From: Saccharomycopsis malanga
Lineage: Eukaryota; Ascomycota; Saccharomycetes; Ascoideales; Saccharomycopsidaceae
Assembly (NCBI GenBank): GCA_004014935.1
Contig: CP025323.1
Span: 186,001-250,000, forward strand
Reading direction: 5' to 3'
DNA length: 64,000 bases
Position numbers and translations under genes: made by a program. Under the pieces are notes generated by a model. The model worked only from the letters and a program-made list of their open reading frames with translations, was not told the DNA's origin and did not search any database. Position 1 is the first letter of the stretch. Each line of letters starts with the position of its first letter. Below are positions 17,948 to 28,600 of the stretch, piece by piece.

Positions 17948-19873
17948 ATGAGTAAGATTACGGCGGCTGATGATGTATATGTGGATGATACAGTCACCTT
18001 TGCCTCTTTAGGCTTGGATCCACGAATTTCCCAGGCAGTCACTCAGTTAGGATTCAAGAATCCCACTTTGATTCAATCAAAAGCGATTCCATTAGCTCTT
18101 GAGGAGAAATATGATATAGTTGCTAAGGCATCTACGGGATCAGGTAAAACAGCTGCCTATTTGATTCCAATTATTCAATCCATTCTTGAACAGGCTTCTT
18201 CCTCTCATGAGACCAAGGCAGTAATTTTCGTTCCAACTAAAGAACTTGCGAACCAAGTGACAGATTTTTGCAAACTTTTACTTAAAAATTGTGGTGATTT
18301 AATAAGTTTGTTAAATCTTTCAGGTAATTATAGCAATCAGGTACTCAAAACTCTCTTGTCTCGCAAACCAGAAATTGTAGTAACGACTCCAAGTAAATTT
18401 ATTTCTCTTATAGAAGCTGAGGAAGGCGAAACCTCTGCAGTGCTTGATGCCGCCACTTTACAACAAACCTTAAAATTCATAACTCTCGATGAAGTCGATT
18501 TGATTTTATCTTATGGATATCAGGAGGACTTAGATCGGATTGTAGAGTTGTTGGACGTGACAAACTTGAATGTTCAAAGTTTTTTGATGAGTGCCACGTT
18601 AACAGAAGAAGTTACAGGTGTTTTGAAGGAGAAATATTGTAAAAACCCAAAGGTGTTACGGTTGAATGATGATATGGTCGTGAGAAATAAGGACAAATTA
18701 ATTCAATATTATATCAAAACCACAGAATTTGACAAGTTTTTGATAGTTTTTATAATCTTGAAATTGAATCTTATCAAAGGAAAAATTCTTTTGTTTGTTA
18801 ACAATATCGAGAGAAGTTACAGATTGAAATTGTTCTTGGAACAGTTTGGTATCAAAGCTTGTATTTTGAACAGTGAATTGCCAGTAAATTCTAGACTACA
18901 TATTATAGATCAGTTTAACAAGAATTATTACAATTTGTTAATTGCTACCGATGAGTCTAACTCTCTTGAGTTCGATGAAGACTATAATGAGGAAGTTGAA
19001 GAAAATAAAGAAGAAAATAAAGAAGAAAATAAAGAAGAAAATAAAGAAGAAAATAAAAAAGAAAATAAAGAAGAAAATAAAGAAGAAAATAAAAAAGAAA
19101 GTAAAGAAGAAAATAAAAAGACCGAAAGCAAAGAGGAACTTGTTTCTGAAAAGAGCATTCTTAAGCAAAATACCAAACAGAACACCCTGGACAAACTGAA
19201 GAAGAAAGATAGTGAGTTTGGTGTATCTCGAGGCGTTGACTTCAAAAATGTTGCCTGCGTGTTAAATTTTGATTTGCCAACAACTTCTAAGAGTTATATC
19301 CATCGTATTGGGCGTACATCAAGAGCTAACAAGTCAGGTATAGCCCTTTCGTTTGTTGTAAATGCTAAAGACTGGGGTAAACATAAACAATCTTCATTGA
19401 TATCCGCCAAAAAGGATGAGAAAATTTTTCAGAGAATTCTTACAAAACAGAAGAAACTTGGGCTTGACGTTACACCATACAAGTTCAATCAGGAACACCT
19501 CGAGAGTTTCCGCTACAGAGTAGAAGATGCATTTCGTGCGGTTACTGGTACGGCAGTCCGTGAAGCCAGAATTAAAGAAATTAAACAGGAAATTTTAACT
19601 TCTGACAAGTTGAAACGTCATTTTGAAGAGAACCCACAGGATTTGCAAGCACTTAGGCATGATAAGGAGCTTCATGCTGCCAGAACTCAGTCTCATTTGA
19701 AACACATTCCAAACTATTTGTTGCCAGACAGCCTCAAGAAAACATCTACAACTTCCAGTTTTACCCCATTTAACAAAGTTACTAAGAAGAAACACAATAA
19801 GCGGGGCGCTAAGAAAGGAAAGGCCTTTGGAAAGAAAAAGAAAGACCCTCTCAAGACTTTTAGAACAAAATAG
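17948..19873 (+). CDS. DBP9: ATP-dependent DEAD-box RNA helicase Dbp9, 60S ribosome assembly
   Basis: The protein has 641 residues; the yeast orthologue has 594. The Q motif lies at about 18-50. The P-loop ASTGSGKT is near residue 60, PTKEL near 97, and motif II reads DEVD instead of DEAD, as in Dbp9. The SAT motif (MSATL) is near 216, and motif VI HRIGRTSRA is near 452. GVSRGVDFKNVACVLNFDLPTT and the C-terminal block through HFEENPQDLQALRHDKELH are diagnostic for Dbp9. It works in the nucleolus on pre-60S particles. The acidic insertion that the family carries between the second-domain motifs is expanded here into a tandem EENK repeat (residues 351-390). The basic, Lys-rich tail (KKKHNKRGAKK) fits nucleolar RNA binding. 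The upstream PAC/RRPE-like motifs agree. Confidence 0.96.
   Translation: MSKITAADDVYVDDTVTFASLGLDPRISQAVTQLGFKNPTLIQSKAIPLALEEKYDIVAKASTGSGKTAAYLIPIIQSILEQASSSHETKAVIFVPTKELANQVTDFCKLLLKNCGDLISLLNLSGNYSNQVLKTLLSRKPEIVVTTPSKFISLIEAEEGETSAVLDAATLQQTLKFITLDEVDLILSYGYQEDLDRIVELLDVTNLNVQSFLMSATLTEEVTGVLKEKYCKNPKVLRLNDDMVVRNKDKLIQYYIKTTEFDKFLIVFIILKLNLIKGKILLFVNNIERSYRLKLFLEQFGIKACILNSELPVNSRLHIIDQFNKNYYNLLIATDESNSLEFDEDYNEEVEENKEENKEENKEENKEENKKENKEENKEENKKESKEENKKTESKEELVSEKSILKQNTKQNTLDKLKKKDSEFGVSRGVDFKNVACVLNFDLPTTSKSYIHRIGRTSRANKSGIALSFVVNAKDWGKHKQSSLISAKKDEKIFQRILTKQKKLGLDVTPYKFNQEHLESFRYRVEDAFRAVTGTAVREARIKEIKQEILTSDKLKRHFEENPQDLQALRHDKELHAARTQSHLKHIPNYLLPDSLKKTSTTSSFTPFNKVTKKKHNKRGAKKGKAFGKKKKDPLKTFRTK
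18998..19117 (+). repeat. In-frame 12-bp minisatellite encoding (EENK)10 inside DBP9
   Basis: Ten tandem copies of GAAGAAAATAAA, with a few single-base variants giving KENK or KESK. They encode residues 351-390 of Dbp9. Because the unit length is a multiple of three, gain or loss of a copy keeps the frame. The tract also leaves several other frames open, which explains overlapping spurious reading frames on both strands. Confidence 0.95.
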
Positions 19874-20251
19874 TTAGATGTAATAATATATATAATAAAA
19901 ACTGTTCACGCTGAAAATTTCATGTAGCTATATGCAGAAATATGCTTGGAGCATATAATACTTACAGAAACATACATAATCCCGCATAACGAAAAAGGAG
20001 GCAAAAATGAAAAGCGATAGGCTGAATTTAAGCAGCTAAGATTCTGAGCTGCTATCTTATCTTGTTCTAGGTATTGAAATTGTGAGACAGGGAAAAGATC
20101 AAAACCAATTGTTGATCATTCAAAATAGAAGGTATATTATAGCACTGCTTGCTTGGGTATCAATATCAAGTTGAGATCAAATTATATTTCAAATCAAAGC
20201 GCTGTATCCGTTTTAACCGTCATCATTAGGGACCAACAATAACCAATTATA
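19874..20251. promoter_or_regulatory. Intergenic region DBP9 to VPS21, VPS21 promoter
   Basis: This 378-bp AT-rich spacer between two plus-strand genes should hold the DBP9 polyadenylation region and the VPS21 promoter. A palindrome-like AGCAGCTAAGATTCTGAGCTGCT lies at 20031-20053. No RNA gene was seen. Confidence 0.5.
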
Positions 20252-20893
20252 ATGAATACTAAGCCATCCACATCGGTGAAGCTTGTGCTTTTAGGAGAAG
20301 CGGCAGTTGGTAAGTCTTCATTGGTGCTTCGTTTTGTATCTAACGATTTTCAAGAGAATAAAGAGCCTACTATTGGTGCCGCCTATTTGACCCAGAGATG
20401 TACAATTGACGATAAGACTATTAAGTTTGATATTTGGGACACAGCTGGCCAGGAGAGATTTGCTTCATTAGCACCAATGTATTACAGAAACGCACAGGCT
20501 GCGTTGGTTGTTTATGATATCACCAAACCTCAATCGTTCATCAAGGCTAGACATTGGGTCAAGGAGCTTCATGAACAGGCCTCCAAAAATATCATAATTG
20601 CATTAGTAGGCAACAAGTACGATATTGTAGAAGCTGAGGAGTCGGAAGGCGGCTCCTCCAGAAAAGTCAGTATCGAAGAGGGTAAGCAGTTGGCTAAGGA
20701 TGAGGGATTGTTGTTCTTTGAGTCTAGTGCAAAGACAGGCTTTAATGTCAATGAAATATTCATGGGCATCGGCCATAAGATTCCTGATCCATCTTCAGAT
20801 GCCGCTTCTAGCGCTAATGTTAGAAACGCTAACGACAGAATTGATTTGACTATTAATAACGACTCTGCAGCTGGTAACAATTGTGCTTGTTAG
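20252..20893 (+). CDS. VPS21: Rab5-family small GTPase Vps21/Ypt51
   Basis: The 213 residues are nearly collinear with yeast Vps21. The P-loop GEAAVGKSS is at 15-23; the effector region contains [10 protein letters not shown]. Also present are [20 protein letters not shown], the guanine-specificity motif NKYD and [13 protein letters not shown]. The C-terminus is CAC, a CXC signal for double geranylgeranylation by Rab GGTase, whose beta subunit BET2 is also in this window. Vps21 drives endosome fusion and vacuolar protein sorting through the CORVET tether. The ATG lies just after an A/T-rich leader; the N-terminal sequence matches the family from the first residue. Confidence 0.97.
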   Translation: MNTKPSTSVKLVLLGEAAVGKSSLVLRFVSNDFQENKEPTIGAAYLTQRCTIDDKTIKFDIWDTAGQERFASLAPMYYRNAQAALVVYDITKPQSFIKARHWVKELHEQASKNIIIALVGNKYDIVEAEESEGGSSRKVSIEEGKQLAKDEGLLFFESSAKTGFNVNEIFMGIGHKIPDPSSDAASSANVRNANDRIDLTINNDSAAGNNCAC

Positions 20894-21665
20894 TCTGTTG
20901 CTGCATGTAATTTAGTTGGTATAAAATATGCTCAGAGAATATCGTAAGTTCTATGTTGTATTTGATATTAAAAGCCGCTTTTCCTATCCCGTTGAGGAAG
21001 ACTTAGCTTCTCACAACATTATCATTTATCTCTTTTGCAATTATATCTGCTTTTGTCTGAGACTGCATGTGCTCAGAAGGTTTTAATGATGCTTTCACTT
21101 TTTTTTATCTTCCTGTCAGTTTTTTCTAGCCCCAATTTTTTCATGTTTGTTATTAGGAGTTCCAATACGATTTTTTCTAAATTTTTTCAGCTGTAAAACT
21201 ATTAGATGGTCATTTATAGGCAAATGCTCGACTTCTCAAGAAATATGGAGAGCCTCAAGGTAGCGATTGTTGGTGGGATCACAGGCTTTAGTAAACCAGT
21301 TCTTTGCTTCTTTTATGGCCGATAGTCATTTGATACAAGCACATTTCGTTCAATATAAATTAAAGCTTGTCAAATTTCAACTGATCCTATTTCTGACTTA
21401 TGTCATCCGAAAAGTAGTTGATCAAGGCCTTGAATAGATAATTACATCAACTTATAAATACCAGAAAGACAAATTCTTCATTTATCAAACAGTTAGTGTC
21501 ACATACAAGCTTAAATCCGTTATCAACAAAGAATGTACAAAGAATTACATATACAAAAAAAATGTTACTCCATAAAATTGTACAATTCATAATATTTACT
21601 CATACTTACAGGACCCACCAATCATCAACACAACTGTCCAATCTCTTCCAAATGGTTCTATATAA
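20894..21665. other. Intergenic region between convergent VPS21 and MRP2
   Basis: This 772-bp stretch joins two 3' ends. It has many T-rich tracts (for example near 21100-21190). A short 77-codon open frame at 21496-21729 runs into the MRP2 3' end and has no coding character. Nothing else was identified. Confidence 0.5.
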
Positions 21666-22013
21666 TCACCACACACCCTTCTTGACACCAGGCAACTCAC
21701 CAGCTTTAGCCAACTGTCTGAACTGCTGACGGCAAAGTCTAAAATCTCTGTTGACAGAATGAGAATTACCACTTTCTACGCAACGGTTCTTGATTTGCCC
21801 AAGTCTCGTGTAGTTTGGCATAGTTGTGAGCTGTAGCTGTGCTTCCAATCTGACTCTAGCAGGAAATAATGTGTTTTTAGCGATAAACTTCAAAGCCGTG
21901 GTGGTCACTTCATGATTGGCAACAAGTTGTCTCTTAAAGTTGTCACGAATTATTCTGGAATTTACAAACCCCGCTGGGTTCTTTACCTTAACCGGAAACC
22001 TGAAGTTGCCCAT
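21666..22013 (-). CDS. MRP2: Mitochondrial small-subunit ribosomal protein uS14m (Mrp2)
   Basis: Starting at the ATG at 22013 the protein is 115 residues, exactly the length of yeast Mrp2, and begins [18 protein letters not shown], as in that family. An in-frame ATG ten codons upstream exists but its extra residues ([10 protein letters not shown]) have no counterpart, so it is rejected. Conserved blocks include [33 protein letters not shown] and the C-terminal LPGVKKGVW. The protein is part of the mitoribosomal small-subunit head. No separate cleavable presequence is obvious, as is usual for this protein. Confidence 0.96.
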   Translation of the reverse strand: MGNFRFPVKVKNPAGFVNSRIIRDNFKRQLVANHEVTTTALKFIAKNTLFPARVRLEAQLQLTTMPNYTRLGQIKNRCVESGNSHSVNRDFRLCRQQFRQLAKAGELPGVKKGVW

Positions 22014-23191
22014 ACCGCTCTTATGGACTAGATGATAACACACAGTCTAGATCTAACCGTCTGTAGTGTTCAAATATATTTGTATGTAAGAAACATTCGG
22101 TATATGCTGAAAAAAAAATTGAAAAATTTAGTCATGTGATTCAATGAATGAAAATGTATGATGGAATCTTAATAGTGTTATATAATATATAGAGTGAGTG
22201 ATAAAAAAAGTGATTACTAAGTTTGAACAAAAAATGAGTTATCTGTGTAGCGTAGCTTGTCAACATGTGTGTTGAATGTTGAAAGGGGGCAAGAAACCTT
22301 GGGTATTTGTAGTACAGAATGTGTTTGTTGGATCGTACGTAAAGAGATGGTAGATTAGAGTAGCGAGAAAATAGAAGTTGTAGGGCATATGAGGTCAAAA
22401 ATTGCTGTATGTTATTTAAATAAGGAGTGAATGGATAAATGCGTGAAGTAAAACAAGTTACGATAGCCAAGGCCTTGAGGAAACCGAATATTGCCAGCCA
22501 TGACTATGCTATGACTGTTTACGAGGTTTGATTTAACTATTGTATAAGACTACCAGTGTTTACCTCCCGATAAATATCAGTCACTGAGAACATGTATCAA
22601 GTAATACTGTTATTTACTTATGAGTAAAAGTGGGAATAAAGTATCAAAAACAAAAAGTTTCCAAGCGGTATACACCATAATAAGTTAATGGCAGTCAACA
22701 AATACAAATCAACTGAACACTGTTGCCAGTGTTCTTGAAACTATTACTTCATATTTTCTTTTGTCTCTTTCGAGACACTAGCCTAAACCATAGTGGCCAA
22801 CGGCTATTTTATTCTTCCTGGAGTGGTAATATTTCACCTACTACTCTTTCAATATTGGTGTTTCCTGAAAAATAACTTCACCAGATACCTCTGTTATAGT
22901 TTGTGAATATGTGCTTCTTAAATGTTGCCATTTTGCGATACTGGGTATATTTTTATTACCATCAAAAGAGATCTGTTTTGCATGTTTTATTGAAATTTCT
23001 TTGCAAACAAATTTTACATAGAAATTCGTATTTGATTTCTGCTTTTTGACGGAAATGCGTCTTAGGATAAACCTAAATAATGAGGAACCAAACGAGAGTT
23101 TTCAGCTTACTATATTTGAACAATTACAAACATAATACAGAGTTTGAACAAATAGAATATATATTATTTTTGACTATGTAACCACTTATAA
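22014..23191. other. Intergenic region, MRP2 promoter and URK1 3' flank
   Basis: This 1.18-kb spacer lies between two minus-strand genes. A 109-codon minus-strand frame at 22141-22470 lacks an ATG start, is rich in Tyr, Phe, Ile and His from AT-rich DNA, and is not accepted as a gene. No RNA gene or mobile element was recognised. Confidence 0.5.
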
Positions 23192-24865
23192 TCAAGTTCC
23201 ATAATACAATGTGTCGATGAACCTGGTTCTGAACCACCAGTCACTATCAGACTCTTTAGACACACTACTACTGACAGGATTGTTGTTCGCAGAACCGATT
23301 CTGGCTACAACAATCTTTACAGAGTCGAAAGCAGATAATACCCTCCGGATACCTTGTTCAGTAGCCAAATAACAAACGATGATGATATCGTCGACATTTA
23401 CGCCATGATCAAGCAAAACTTGGATGGACATGATCACTGCAGCGCCACTAATTATCTGGGCGTCCATAAGAAGAAATTTTTTCTTTGTTTTCTCATTACT
23501 GAGATCTTTTGGAAGCATGATAGAGTGTAATTGAGGTTCTCCAGTTTTGCTGTCAGACTGAATGAGCAACTTTCCGATTTTAATTTCTGGGTAAGTTCTT
23601 TTCAAAGACGTCATAAAACAGTCACCAGATCTGATAATGTTAACTGCAATGGTTTCCTCGGCAGATTCTATAGGATTATCTAAGGGATAATCTGAAGGAC
23701 AGAGCACAGGGTTTTTGGAAGGCACATAGGTGAGGCATTCCAAAGCTTTATTGATTAAAATAGTAGTAATTCTATTGAAGTAGAAGATGAAATCATCTCT
23801 ACTGGTATCCTTATTTATGAGAATAGTATGGATGGAATTTATTTGGTTATTTTGTTTCAAAACCATGAGGTTAGATAGTTCGTTGAGATCTATTGTATAA
23901 TTTTTGGCTTCTTTCAAACTTTCCAAATATTTGAGATGCTTTTTACTTTTGATGACCAATTGTTTCTGAATATGTTTGATCATCATGTCAATAGCTATGT
24001 AATTGTCAGCTCCTCTAGGAATGACCAAGTCAGCCTCCTGCATCGTTGGTTTTACAAATCTTTCAGCATTTGGCTTTACAAACGAAGTCCATTGCTTGAG
24101 AGCGCCTTTGAGGTCTCTGCCACGAAACAAGATATCTCTGGACAATCTTCTAGCCAAACAGATGTCTAAATCGGTATCCACGTAAATCTTAAGATTCATC
24201 AATTCCAACAACTTGGGATGGTACAAGGCATAAATTCCTTCAATGATAATGACATTTGCCCCATAAATTGTGATTTCCTTACCAGTTCTATTGTGTTTAG
24301 CAAACGAGTACACAGGGATTTTGGTTTTATTACCTTCTTTCAACGACTTTACACATTCATAGCAAAGATCCAAATCCACTGCATTAGGCGAATCAAAATC
24401 CCATTCATTAGCGAATGCTTTTTTGCTTTGGTCAGCTTCTAACGGTTGGTAGAAATTGTCAAGAGAAATCAACACTGTCCATGGAGTATTCAATTCTTCA
24501 ATGATCTTAGATGCAACCGAGGTTTTGCCTGATCCAGATGTGCCAGCCACCCCAATGATATAAGGCTCATTCCATGGGGGAATATAATGTTTGTTCTCAT
24601 TTGTATTACTAACCACACTAGCTAAAGACACTGAAGAGTCCACTTGAGACGTCAACCCAGGACTATCAAGAAATATTTTGCTGGAAGCAGCACTATTTTC
24701 CGTTTCATCCAGCGCCCCAATCAACGGACTTCTGAAAAAGGATTCTCCTCTAGATGGTGCTATTCGCACTGGCTTCTTATGAGCCACAAACGGTTGTTTC
24801 GACATCTTTCCACAAGTATTGTGAAACTCGTTATTATATAGATCAAATATAGGGCCTTTCCGCAC
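23192..24865 (-). CDS. URK1: Uridine/cytidine kinase Urk1
   Basis: The 557-residue protein (yeast Urk1: 501) has two domains. The uridine kinase domain starts near residue 98 with the P-loop GVAGTSGSGKTS, then LISLDNFYQPL, IIEGIYALY and RLSRDILFRGRD. The C-terminal third, about 360-555, is the uracil phosphoribosyltransferase-like domain typical of Urk1 (VNIIRSGDCF, LLMDAQIISGAAV). The enzyme phosphorylates uridine and cytidine to UMP and CMP in pyrimidine salvage. The start is uncertain: the first ATG gives a 20-residue extension, and Met21 (24805, MSKQPFVAHKK) is an equally plausible start. The Ser-rich N-terminus is poorly conserved in this family. Confidence 0.95.
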   Translation of the reverse strand: MRKGPIFDLYNNEFHNTCGKMSKQPFVAHKKPVRIAPSRGESFFRSPLIGALDETENSAASSKIFLDSPGLTSQVDSSVSLASVVSNTNENKHYIPPWNEPYIIGVAGTSGSGKTSVASKIIEELNTPWTVLISLDNFYQPLEADQSKKAFANEWDFDSPNAVDLDLCYECVKSLKEGNKTKIPVYSFAKHNRTGKEITIYGANVIIIEGIYALYHPKLLELMNLKIYVDTDLDICLARRLSRDILFRGRDLKGALKQWTSFVKPNAERFVKPTMQEADLVIPRGADNYIAIDMMIKHIQKQLVIKSKKHLKYLESLKEAKNYTIDLNELSNLMVLKQNNQINSIHTILINKDTSRDDFIFYFNRITTILINKALECLTYVPSKNPVLCPSDYPLDNPIESAEETIAVNIIRSGDCFMTSLKRTYPEIKIGKLLIQSDSKTGEPQLHSIMLPKDLSNEKTKKKFLLMDAQIISGAAVIMSIQVLLDHGVNVDDIIIVCYLATEQGIRRVLSAFDSVKIVVARIGSANNNPVSSSVSKESDSDWWFRTRFIDTLYYGT

Positions 24866-25668
24866 TTTTAAAAAAATTATTTTTCCTGATTTTTACGACT
24901 GAGAACATGCATGAAAAGCCGTTCGTAAATTTTTACCTTAACCTTAATATTTGGGAAATTAACTATTGAGTCTTAAGAGATATGATTTAAGTTGAAGAAA
25001 TATATAAAATGATAACACGGTCGCTGTGAACAATTGGAACATCCGTCTAGCAGTTAAATTAAGATTAAATATATATCAATTTCGATATGTATGTTTAGTA
25101 CTCAACAATCATTTTTTGTATGCTTAATAATGTAGTGATTCATAAAGTGCTTTGAAATCAATACTAAACTTACGCCTGTTTTCAATAGAAGTTACTGCGA
25201 AAATATTTCGAGAAATGAGCGTGAAGAATGCTCAAGTAACCGAGTTGGCAGCAACTAATTTGCACAACAGGGTGTACTCAATCTCCGAATAGAACCCGAT
25301 TTTGAATACAATTTCGATAACACTTAGGGGTCTAGCTACACACCATTTGAAAGTCTATAGTATTCTTCTATATGTATCAACACAGTTTGAACAACCTCAT
25401 TAGATGATTTAAGTTGAATAAAACTCCTAGGTTCATAACTTCTAATCTCTAATCTTCAAATAGAGATTAACAACACAAGTTAGTAATGAGTTTGGCCTTC
25501 AGATAATGCAGTGATGGGCCATCTATCAAATTGATACATTCTCAGCTGCACTAACAGCTACAATAAGGATAATATAATAATGTACAATGTATAGTAGGTT
25601 TTTATAAACAAAAAAGGCTGTAAAAATGTAATAATAAAGGAGAAAAAACAACAAAAAAACAACAGACC
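24866..25668. other. Intergenic region, URK1 promoter and MDN1 3' flank
   Basis: An 803-bp spacer. It includes an A/T-rich tract just upstream of URK1 and a 7-bp inverted repeat (AATCTCT ... AGAGATT) near 25445-25470 in the stretch downstream of MDN1. No gene was identified. Confidence 0.5.
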
Positions 25669-28600
25669 TTAAACACTGTTCATGAAGAAAGTTCTTAAAA
25701 TTTGACATATTGATTCGGGAAGTTCGCGTATGTTGTCAACAATGACATAATTTTCAAATGGGAAGGTATCCAAGTATCTATCAATTTTCATGTTCATGTT
25801 ACCGTTGCCATCAAGATCATATTTGACTTGGCTCATGTCGGTGATAGATTCATTATTTTTGTTCAAACCGTCGATGATGACAAAGACAATCAAAAGTTTT
25901 TCTTCCTTAGCTTTTCTAACAAGTCTTGAAATTTCAGCATGGTTTTCGCAGATACCGTCACTGATGATAATTTGCAATTTGTACAAATCGTCATTTGAAG
26001 ACAGGCTGGTATTACGGTTGAATACTTCAATGGACTTGTCAATCAAATCTTTCATGTTGGTGACTGTATCATCAAAACCAAACCATTGGAAGCATTTTGG
26101 ACCATCAGATCTAACATCAAACTTCTTGTTAAAGTTGTGAATGATGCTTGTGTCTTTCCCAAACTTGACAATGCACAAATCACCAGATTCTAATTGGGTC
26201 AAAGCCTTGGAAACCATACTGATGGTGTTATAGGTCAATTGTACTGTTTCTGGGTTTTGGGACATGGATTTGGAGTCATCAATGGAAAGCATGATTTGAT
26301 AGTTTCTCTTGGACGGTTTGGTACGTTTGAGCCAAATCTTGTCCTTTCGGAAATCAGAAGCAATATATGAGATTATTTTTTTCAAGTTCAACCGCTTACC
26401 ATTCTTATAATCACCCTTGAGCTTTGTAGCAATAGTTGGAGACAAGATAAGACGAAGTTGTTCACAAAGCAATAATGAAAGTTCATTTGTAGCAAATTCC
26501 GCTTGTTGCCAAAGAGTGGTTGCCTCATCAATAGATACCGGAGGTTCTAAACTATTACGTATCAATGGGTTTTCCAAATCAATCACCTTGGATTCATTAA
26601 TTTTTGATTCAAACTCTTCTTCCTCTTTATCAATCTCAATTTGTTCATCAAGTTTCATTTCTTTATCATCAAAACCATTCAAATCATTTTCATCTTGTTC
26701 TTCTTCAACGTTTTCTCGTTTCTCTTCTTCTTCGGCGAAAGCTTCGCTTTTGTCAGCTTCCAACTCATCGTCAAGAGTCATCTTTTTGTCACCTTCAATT
26801 TCATCATTCTCTTCAACATTGGCGCTTTCTTTCTTTTCATTATTGATATCCTCCTCTTCTTCTTTCTCTTCTTCCTTAATTTCCTTATCTTCATCAATCT
26901 CTTGAATTTGGTCTTGAGTAGCATTTCCAAGAGCACGAAGTGAAGAGTCTTTCTCAGCGTCCAAATGCTGAAAGTGATCAGGATTTTCAGCTGCATTTTT
27001 ATCTTGTTCATCTATGTCAATCTCATTAGAATCTAAAATCTCTTCGGACTTTTTATAAAACTCATCCAAAGAATTACCAAGTTGTTTTAAAGATTCTTTC
27101 AACTTTTCGTTGGCTTCAGATTCCTTCTGTTCTTCCTTGGATTTCTCTTCATTTTTCTGCGACTCACGTTGTGCATGGAACGATCCACTAGAACCAGCAG
27201 TATCAGCGTTCTCATTAGCTTCATCAGCACCTTCTTTTTCTTCACCAGCTTGCTGTTTGGCAGAAGCTTCCATTTCTGGGCTTTCATCGTTGGTTTCTAA
27301 ATTGACATCAGCAGATTCAACATTATTGTCATCAAAATCATCATTTCCTTCATCAGTTTTATCTTTAGTTTTTGTTTCATCATCAACATCTTTGAAATCT
27401 TCGTCAACGTCTTCTTTATCGGCACCTTCTTCATCAACAACTTCTTCATCAACATCTTGAGCATTTTCATTTGATTGTTCAGTATCTTCAGTAGTCTCAT
27501 CAATATTCATTTCTTCATCATGTTGATTCTCTTCTTCTTGACCATTCTCTTTGCCATCTTCAATTTCATTGTTCTGTATCTCTTCATCAAGATTATCATC
27601 TAAGTTCATGTCTTCCTCATTATCTTCCTCAATATCGCCTTCTTTACCATCTTCTTCATCATCCAAATTAAGATCTTCTGGTAGCTCCAAAGCTTCTGTT
27701 TCAGGAACGTTATTATCAAATTGTTCATTATTTTCTTGAACAACTTCATCTTCTTGTTCTCCAACATCTTCTTCTTCATCAGCATCATCATCACCTTCTT
27801 CACCAGTTTCATCTTGTTTACTTTCCTTTTCCTCATCCTGTTCACCTTCGTGTTCACCATCTTTATTATCACCCATGGCATCTTCATCCATTGCTTGTAA
27901 ATCATCATCGTCCGGTTTTGAATTGTCAGGAAGTTGATTTGAATCTTTTTCTTTTTTATTTTCATCAACCTGCTCATCCCACATTTTCTCATCAACTGCA
28001 TTAGGGTCCAATTCATCCAAATCATCTATTTCTTCATTCAAATCCTCAGCATCGGCATTTTCGTCTTCATCTTCATCTTGGCCTTCCATATCTTCGTTTT
28101 TGCCTTCCATGTCACCTTCAACATCCAAAGCTTTATCATCATCATGTTCCTGCTCGTTATCGTTATTATCATCCTCGTCTTTGTTGGCTGTAAACGCATC
28201 TTCATCCAAATCTTCCTCATCAATATCGTCATTTGTTTTACTGTCTGCTCCAACATCATCTCCAAGCCCTCCACCAGAACCGGATTCGGTTTGGTCCTCT
28301 GTAGACGAGGCTTGTGGCGAGCAGAAACCGTTGGTGGCTAGATTCAATAGAGCACTAGACAAAATATAAGTTGATTTATTCACCGAAACATAGTTGTGGG
28401 AAAACTTAGACAAGACCAATTGAGTGAAATTGTAATATTCAATGTATAATGGCATAAAATATTTCATCACCAGATTATTTTCAGCATTGGTCACAAGTTT
28501 GAGCATTTTGCCATGGATTTGGTCAAAGTATAGATGGTTTTTATAAGTCACAAACTTCTGTTGAGCTTTCATAAAGTATCTTTGCGTTTCTGTGGTGATC

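Noticed and set aside
18998-19117. CRISPR-like regular repeat
   Set aside because: The units are contiguous, have no spacers and encode protein in a eukaryotic gene.
18938-19245. Open frames on both strands across the DBP9 repeat (Lys-rich, Phe-rich and Ser/Leu-rich)
   Set aside because: They are by-products of the 12-bp tandem repeat; DBP9 clearly uses this DNA.
22141-22470. 109-codon minus-strand open frame upstream of MRP2
   Set aside because: It begins at a TTG rather than an ATG, is dominated by residues expected from AT-rich DNA (Tyr, Phe, Ile, His) and has no family resemblance.
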